A DNA stretch of 9,207 bases from an uncultured Gemmatimonadales bacterium (GTDB lineage Bacteria > Gemmatimonadota > Gemmatimonadetes > Longimicrobiales > Gaopeijiaceae): positions 1-9,207 of the forward strand of contig CALJKZ010000550.1 of the NCBI GenBank assembly GCA_937983085.1, written 5' to 3'. This document shows, one piece after another, positions 5,631 through 9,207 of this stretch (positions are counted from its first letter, which is position 1; each line of letters begins with the position of its first letter). Both the position numbers and the translations under genes were made by a program. The notes beneath the pieces are model-generated. The model saw nothing but the letters and a program-made list of their open reading frames with translations, made no database searches and had not been told where the DNA came from.

Positions 5631-6958
5631 ACCCGGCCCGGCTCCTCATCGTCGACGACGACCGGACCTTCCGTCTGTCCACGGCGGCGCTCCTTCGTCA
5701 GGACGGGCACGAGGTTGCCGAGGCTCCCGACGGGCAGGCGGCCATCGAGCGTCTGGAACGTGAGCGCTTCGACTTGATCCTGCTGGATCTGCGCATGCCG
5801 GGGCTCGACGGGATCGGGATGGTGGAGGTCCTACGCACGTGGGGTCACGACACCCCGATCCTCATGATCAGCGGCTTCGGTACCGTCGATGCCGCGGTGG
5901 ACGCCCTCCATACCGGCGCCGACGACTTCCTCACCAAGCCGGTGGAGCCCGACGTCCTCAGCGCCCGGGTGGAGGAGCTACTCGAGCGGCGTCCCGTTCG
6001 TGAGGGGGCGCTGGACGCCCGGCCCAGCGGCATCCTCGGTCGGTCAGCGGCCATCCGGTCGGTGCTGGAAGTGGTGGAGCGCGTGGCCCCTACCGACGCC
6101 ACTGTCCTGGTCACCGGCGAGACGGGCACGGGCAAGGAGCTCGTGGCCCGCGCCATCCACGATCGGTCGGACTGCGCCGACGGCCCCTTCGTGGCCGTGA
6201 ACTGCGCCTCCCTCGCCGAGGGGCTCCTGGAATCCGAGCTCTTCGGTCACGAGAAGGGCGCCTTCACCGGAGCCGTGCGACAGCGGAAGGGGCACTTCGA
6301 GGCCGCCGCGGCGGGCACCATCCTCCTCGACGAGATCGGAGACGTGTCCCCCGGCGTGCAGCATCGACTCCTGCGCGTCCTTCAGGAGCGCGAGCTCACG
6401 CCGGTGGGCTCGGTGCGACCGGTGTCGGTGGACGTGCGTGTCGTGGCGGCCACCAACAAGGACCTGCGGGCGGAGATGGAGGCGGGCCGGTTCCGCGACG
6501 ATCTCTACTACCGACTCAACGTGGTCCGCATCGAGCTCCCGCCGCTCCGGGCTCGCCGGGAAGACATCCCCATTCTCGTCGAGTCCTTCAACGAACGCAT
6601 GGGCCGCCCCGCCCACCGCGGGTGCTCCCCCATGGCCATGCGCCTTCTCCAGGGACACCCCTGGCCCGGGAACGTCCGGGAACTCCTGGCCGCGCTGCAG
6701 AGCGCCCACATCCGTGCCGGCGAGCGCCGTATCGAGGCGCAGCACCTTCCCGAGGAGATCCGCGGCGCCCGTCGGGGCGCCATGGATGAGAACGGCGGCG
6801 AGCGGTACCGGAGCGCCCAACCCGCGGCCGACGAGCGGAGCGCCATCGTCGACGCCCTCGAGAGCACCGGCGGAACCCGCACCGCTGCGGCCCGTCAGCT
6901 GGGGATGAGCCGCACGACACTCTGGCGAAAGATGAGGGAGTACGGCATCGATGGGTGA
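5627..6958 (+). CDS. NtrC-family sigma-54-dependent response regulator
   Basis: This 443-residue cytoplasmic activator is phosphorylated by the overlapping kinase and opens sigma-54 promoter complexes by ATP hydrolysis. REC (about 4-120) has D10-D12, phosphoacceptor D54 (LLDLRMPG), S82 and K104. The AAA+ domain (about 136-365) has Walker A GETGTGKE (164-171), an intact GAFTGA sigma-54-contact loop (211-216), Walker B ILLDEIGD (232-239), the RFRDDLYYRLNV arginine region (288-299) and sensor II WPGNVREL (346-353). A linker (about 380-402) leads to a Fis-type helix-turn-helix (about 403-438, ending AARQLGMSRTTLWRKMREYG). GTG 5627 is the start, giving a 4-bp overlap with the kinase and a GAGGTGA ribosome site at 5616-5622. 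All motifs required for sigma-54 activation are present. The target is not shown by sequence; the TGAAACA cluster upstream of its own operon is an obvious candidate. Confidence 0.96.
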   Translation: MNPARLLIVDDDRTFRLSTAALLRQDGHEVAEAPDGQAAIERLERERFDLILLDLRMPGLDGIGMVEVLRTWGHDTPILMISGFGTVDAAVDALHTGADDFLTKPVEPDVLSARVEELLERRPVREGALDARPSGILGRSAAIRSVLEVVERVAPTDATVLVTGETGTGKELVARAIHDRSDCADGPFVAVNCASLAEGLLESELFGHEKGAFTGAVRQRKGHFEAAAAGTILLDEIGDVSPGVQHRLLRVLQERELTPVGSVRPVSVDVRVVAATNKDLRAEMEAGRFRDDLYYRLNVVRIELPPLRARREDIPILVESFNERMGRPAHRGCSPMAMRLLQGHPWPGNVRELLAALQSAHIRAGERRIEAQHLPEEIRGARRGAMDENGGERYRSAQPAADERSAIVDALESTGGTRTAAARQLGMSRTTLWRKMREYGIDG

Positions 6959-6961
6959 CGC

Positions 6962-6988
6962 CCCGTCCGCGTGACGGGCACGCGTGCC
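6962..6988 (+). other. two overlapping inverted repeats between the regulator and the small protein gene
   Basis: CCCGTC (6962-6967) pairs with GACGGG (6973-6978) around a 5-base loop. A perfect 12-bp palindrome GGCACGCGTGCC (6977-6988) overlaps its last two bases, so the two RNA folds compete. They sit 3 bp after the regulator stop and 24 bp before the small gene's start. They might tune read-through or 3' processing; a protein-binding role for the palindrome is equally possible. In GC-rich DNA the shorter repeat could be chance. Confidence 0.3.
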
Positions 6989-7012
6989 TCGAGGTCGTAG
7001 CGGAGGAGTGAC

Positions 7013-7387
7013 ATGGCCGACGGACTTCGGTCCCTGCGTTGGCGTGGAGCCATCGGTGTGGTCGGAATGGGCCTGCTCGTAGCGTGGCTCTGGATGACCG
7101 GGAGCACCCGGCATCTCATCCAGATCGATTACTCGTGGGCCCGGCAGATGCTCGACAGCGCCGAAGTCGAAATCGACGGCGAGGTCGTGGGGATCCTCCA
7201 ACGGTACGGACGCAACAACTTCGTCACCGGCTTCGAGGTGGAGGCCGGGGAGCATGAGGTCCGGGTGTCCGTCGACGGGTGTCCCGGCATCCCCGACACG
7301 GCCCGTCTGGGAGGGTCCCATGGCCGTCGTGTGACCTTCATGGCCGACGTGGACGACGGCTTCAACTGCCGGGTGCTTCTCCGCTAG
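7013..7387 (+). CDS. small membrane-anchored protein with PEGA-like domain, function unknown
   Basis: This 124-residue protein has one N-terminal hydrophobic helix (about 12-29, rich in G, V, L, W) preceded by Arg residues, so it is probably an inner-membrane anchor with the rest in the periplasm. The remainder contains AEVEIDGEVVG, then about 13 residues, then FEVEAGEHEVRV (about 50-85). This resembles the beta-strand layout of PEGA surface domains (V-x-V-D-G ... L-x-x-G-x-H-x-V-x-V), though the PEGA tetrad itself is absent. C90 and C119 could form a periplasmic disulfide. A strong ribosome site GGAGGAG (7002-7008) precedes ATG 7013. It lies 54 bp after the NtrC-type gene on the same strand, so it may be the third gene of that operon, perhaps a signal-linked envelope component. 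I do not recognise a specific family. Confidence 0.8.
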   Translation: MADGLRSLRWRGAIGVVGMGLLVAWLWMTGSTRHLIQIDYSWARQMLDSAEVEIDGEVVGILQRYGRNNFVTGFEVEAGEHEVRVSVDGCPGIPDTARLGGSHGRRVTFMADVDDGFNCRVLLR

Positions 7388-7391
7388 GCAG

Positions 7392-8234
7392 CTACGACCC
7401 CGCGGACGGGTCGCGGGGGTCGGGGTCGGGCAGCGGTGGGGGAACAGGGCCGGCCCTCGGCGTGGGACCCTGCGGGTGGAGGGCGTCGGCGGGCGGCGCA
7501 GCGGTGGCCGTGCTCATCCCCGCTCCCGCGGCGGCCGTCGCCTTCCCTTCGTCCGCCTCCTTCTTCTCCTCGTCCTTCTTGATGGTCACCAGGTTGATGG
7601 ACCGCAGGCGGGCCTCGCGCTCCTTCCGTTTCGTCCTGAAGGTCGCCGTCGCGAAGAGCATGGCGCCGAGGAGGAGGGCGATGAGCGGGACGTTGTACGT
7701 CGTTCGCCCGATGGCGAAGGAGGTGACGATGGCTCGCAGCGTGTCCGGTGAGGCACGCTTCAGCGTCGCTTCGGTCGAGGTGAACTGCAGGGCGTAGCTG
7801 ATGGTGTCGTACGGGACCACGGCGGTGTACGTGACTTCTTCCAGCCCCCGACTCGGGGACTGGATGGTCCGATACCACCCCCATGCCCGGCGCCCGTCGA
7901 TAGTGAGGGTCTCGAGGGATCCGTACACCGCATCGGGGTCGGACTCGGCAGCCTGCGCTTCCTCCCGGGCGACCATGATCGCCTCCATGGTCAACGTGCC
8001 GGGATGGCCGTCGATGTAGATGATGCTCACCCCGTCCATGTCGGTGTGCACCCAGCCGGCATGGTGGGATACGCTCAGGTCGGGAAAGACCCGCCGCTGC
8101 GGGAAGTTGTCCGCCTGCCGCTGGAAGTTGGCCGGAGGCGATTGGATCTCGGCGCCCTCGAAGCGGGGCAACTGACACGCGGTGAGCGTGCCGGTCAGCG
8201 TCGCCAGGGCGATGACGATGGTGATCCTTCTCAC
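7392..8234 (-). CDS. putative lipoprotein with C-terminal transmembrane helix, function unknown
   Basis: The protein is 280 residues counting from GTG 8234-8232, chosen because GGAGG (8246-8242) lies 7 bases upstream and the reading then opens directly with a lipoprotein signal MRRITIVIALATLTGTLTAC (lipobox LTAC, lipidated Cys20). A longer ATG start at 8270 would put 12 extra residues before the signal and lacks this spacing. Residues about 40-178 form a soluble domain (for example TIDGRRAWGWY and VVPYDTISYALQF) faintly like the PsbP/DUF1795-type fold; I would not name a family. A second hydrophobic helix at about 181-199 is followed by Arg/Lys-rich FRTKRKEREARLR, which by the positive-inside rule puts the last 80 residues (Lys/Glu-rich, then Ala/Pro-rich) in the cytoplasm. 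The stop is 4 bp from the stop of the convergent small gene. Confidence 0.82.
   Translation of the reverse strand: MRRITIVIALATLTGTLTACQLPRFEGAEIQSPPANFQRQADNFPQRRVFPDLSVSHHAGWVHTDMDGVSIIYIDGHPGTLTMEAIMVAREEAQAAESDPDAVYGSLETLTIDGRRAWGWYRTIQSPSRGLEEVTYTAVVPYDTISYALQFTSTEATLKRASPDTLRAIVTSFAIGRTTYNVPLIALLLGAMLFATATFRTKRKEREARLRSINLVTIKKDEEKKEADEGKATAAAGAGMSTATAAPPADALHPQGPTPRAGPVPPPLPDPDPRDPSAGS
7395..7422. terminator. strong GC hairpin at the convergent gene ends
   Basis: CGACCCCGCG (7395-7404) pairs with CGCGGGGGTCG (7412-7422), a 10-bp stem with one bulged G and the 7-base loop GACGGGT. It begins 8 bp after the stop of the + strand small gene and lies within the last codons of the minus-strand lipoprotein gene. 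It is the best terminator candidate for the + strand operon. There is no T tract on either side. The repeat also encodes the Asp/Pro/Arg-rich lipoprotein tail, so its symmetry could be partly compositional. Confidence 0.45.
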
Positions 8235-8250
8235 GACGGGGCCTCCAGAC

Positions 8251-8270
8251 GTGGGAACATATGTTTGCAC
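8251..8270. promoter_or_regulatory. 20-bp interrupted palindrome, probable operator (LexA-box-like core)
   Basis: GTGGGAACATATGTTTGCAC contains the perfect 10-bp palindrome AACATATGTT (8256-8265) plus outer GTG/CAC arms, so 16 of 20 positions are symmetric. It lies 17 bp upstream of the lipoprotein GTG start and just outside its ribosome site, where an operator over a promoter would sit. The core GAAC-ATAT-GTTT fits GAAC-RNRY-GTTY of the Gram-positive-type LexA box (consensus CGAACRNRYGTTYC), with both flanking C positions mismatched. The regulator is inferred; the symmetry is directly visible. Confidence 0.5.
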
Positions 8271-8300
8271 GTTGTAGCCAAACGGCGCCGATCGCCAGGG

Positions 8301-8328
8301 TTGCGACGGGGTGAGCCCGGCGCATTTT
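8301..8328 (+). promoter_or_regulatory. weak sigma-70-like promoter candidate for the MBL-fold gene
   Basis: TTGCGA (8301-8306) and CATTTT (8323-8328) are separated by 16 bp and match the -35 and -10 consensus at 4/6 and 3/6 positions. The -10 lies 57 bp upstream of ATG 8386. This is the best + strand pair I can see in the divergent gap 8235-8385, but it is weak. Confidence 0.25.
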
Positions 8329-8385
8329 GAACGCCCGCCGGCATGCTCGGCCGCCCAAGCCCCGAAGCTTCAAGGATCAGCCACC

Positions 8386-9207
8386 ATGACATCGCGCCTC
8401 GTCGCCCGCTTCCGCCCTCTTCGCACCCTCGCCATCGCGGCCGTCCTGGCCCTCGCCGTGGGGGCTCCGGCGTCCGTGGATGCCCAGGGCATGGAGAACG
8501 TGCAGATCCGAACGCAGCAGGTCGCCGACGGGGTCTACGTCCTCTTCGGGCAGGGGGGCAACATCGGCGTTTCGGTGGGCGAGGACGGCGTCTTCATCAT
8601 CGACGACCAGTTCGCGCCCCTCACCGAGCGGATCCTGGCGGCCATCGCGGCCATCACCGACGAGCCCGTTCGTTTCGTCTTCAACACCCACTGGCACGGC
8701 GACCACACCGGCGGCAACGAGAACATGGGCGAGGCCGGCGCGCTCATCGTCGCGCACGAGAACGTTCGGGAGCGCATGAGCGTGGAGCAGGTGCTCGAGC
8801 GGATCGGCCGGCCGGTCTCCACCACGCCGGCGTCCCCCGAGGGCGCGCTTCCGGTCGTGACCTTCACCGAAGACGTCTCCTTCCACATCAACGGGGACGA
8901 GCTGCACGCCTTCCACGTCGAGCACGCGCACACCGACGGAGACGCGATCGTGCACTTCGTGCGCGCCAACGTGGTGCACATGGGCGACACCTTCTTCCGT
9001 GATCGCTTCCCCTTCATCGACACCGCCACCGGCGGCTCGATCGACGGGCTCATCGCCGCGGCGGGCCGGGCGCTCGCGGTCATGGACGCGCAGACGCGGG
9101 TCATTCCCGGACACGGGCCCCTCTCGACCCGGGAAGACCTGCAGGCCTACCGGGACGCGCTCAAGACGATGCGCGCCGCGGTCGCCGAGCTGATGGAGCG
9201 GGAGATG
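8386..9207 (+). CDS. secreted MBL-fold metallo-hydrolase (3' truncated by window)
   Basis: The frame from ATG 8386 stays open for 274 codons to the window end without a stop, so the C-terminus is missing. AAGGA at 8372-8376 is the ribosome site. Residues 1-33 form a Sec signal peptide (Arg-rich start, hydrophobic core LAIAAVLALAVGA, likely cleavage VDA|QG), implying a periplasmic or secreted enzyme. The full metallo-beta-lactamase-fold ligand set is visible: H102-x-H104-x-D106-H107 (HWHGDH), H182 in HTDGD, bridging D201 (MGDTFF) and H243 (PGHGP). The bridging Asp is as in glyoxalase II and other general MBL hydrolases, not the Cys of B1 beta-lactamases or the arrangement of B3 enzymes, so an antibiotic-resistance role should not be assumed. 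The substrate is unknown. It is transcribed divergently from the lipoprotein. Confidence 0.93.
   Translation, partial: MTSRLVARFRPLRTLAIAAVLALAVGAPASVDAQGMENVQIRTQQVADGVYVLFGQGGNIGVSVGEDGVFIIDDQFAPLTERILAAIAAITDEPVRFVFNTHWHGDHTGGNENMGEAGALIVAHENVRERMSVEQVLERIGRPVSTTPASPEGALPVVTFTEDVSFHINGDELHAFHVEHAHTDGDAIVHFVRANVVHMGDTFFRDRFPFIDTATGGSIDGLIAAAGRALAVMDAQTRVIPGHGPLSTREDLQAYRDALKTMRAAVAELMEREM

Noticed and set aside
6976..6990. GGCACG (part of the 12-bp palindrome) as a sigma-54 promoter for the small gene
   Set aside because: There is no GC at the required ten-base spacing; the position reads TC.
6044..7321. Antisense open frame of 425 codons opposite the NtrC-type regulator and small gene
   Set aside because: It spans two real genes and their spacer on the other strand and has no recognisable domain.
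8377..9114. Antisense open frame of 245 codons, and + strand frame 8343-9002 over the MBL gene
   Set aside because: Both are out-of-frame shadows, the + strand one being extremely Arg-rich. The true frame starts at 8386 and carries the signal peptide and HxHxDH.

Overview
The window is GC-rich bacterial DNA, densely coded, with genes chained by 4-bp overlaps or gaps of a few bases. The mix of an Rcp1-type single-domain response regulator, an NtrC-type two-component pair, a glutaryl-CoA-dehydrogenase-like flavoenzyme and a secreted metallo-beta-lactamase-fold protein whose signal peptide ends in VDA-QG would suit Gemmatimonadota or a similar high-GC Gram-negative. That placement is an impression from gene style, not from a marker gene. 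I see no RNA genes, mobile elements or CRISPR arrays.

Region 1 (1-2331, + strand) is a signalling operon cut by the window edge: the last codons of a probable histidine kinase, a single-domain receiver coupled to it through a GTGA stop/start overlap, and 3 bp later a REC-GGDEF-EAL protein whose cyclic-di-GMP synthesis and breakdown motifs both look intact. The likely flow is kinase to receiver(s) to c-di-GMP.

Region 2 (2332-3617) is a monocistronic-looking acyl-CoA dehydrogenase of the glutaryl-CoA dehydrogenase type, flanked on both sides by GC-rich hairpins that lack a T tract.

Region 3 (3618-7387) is the most interesting part. A 249-bp intergenic region holds a compact cluster of TGAAACA half-sites (one inside a perfect 12-bp palindrome) spaced 11 and 21 bp apart, followed about 120 bp later by a fair sigma-54 (-24/-12) promoter match. 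Downstream lie a membrane histidine kinase and an NtrC-family activator carrying GAFTGA, again joined by a GTGA overlap, then a small anchored PEGA-like protein. The layout fits a sigma-54-dependent, self-activating two-component operon.

Region 4 (7392-9207) has a minus-strand lipoprotein with an unusual C-terminal membrane helix and charged/proline-rich tail, converging on the small protein with 4 bp between stops. Across a roughly 150-bp divergent promoter region is a periplasmic MBL-fold hydrolase that runs off the window end. That region contains a 20-bp interrupted palindrome whose core resembles a Gram-positive-type LexA box.
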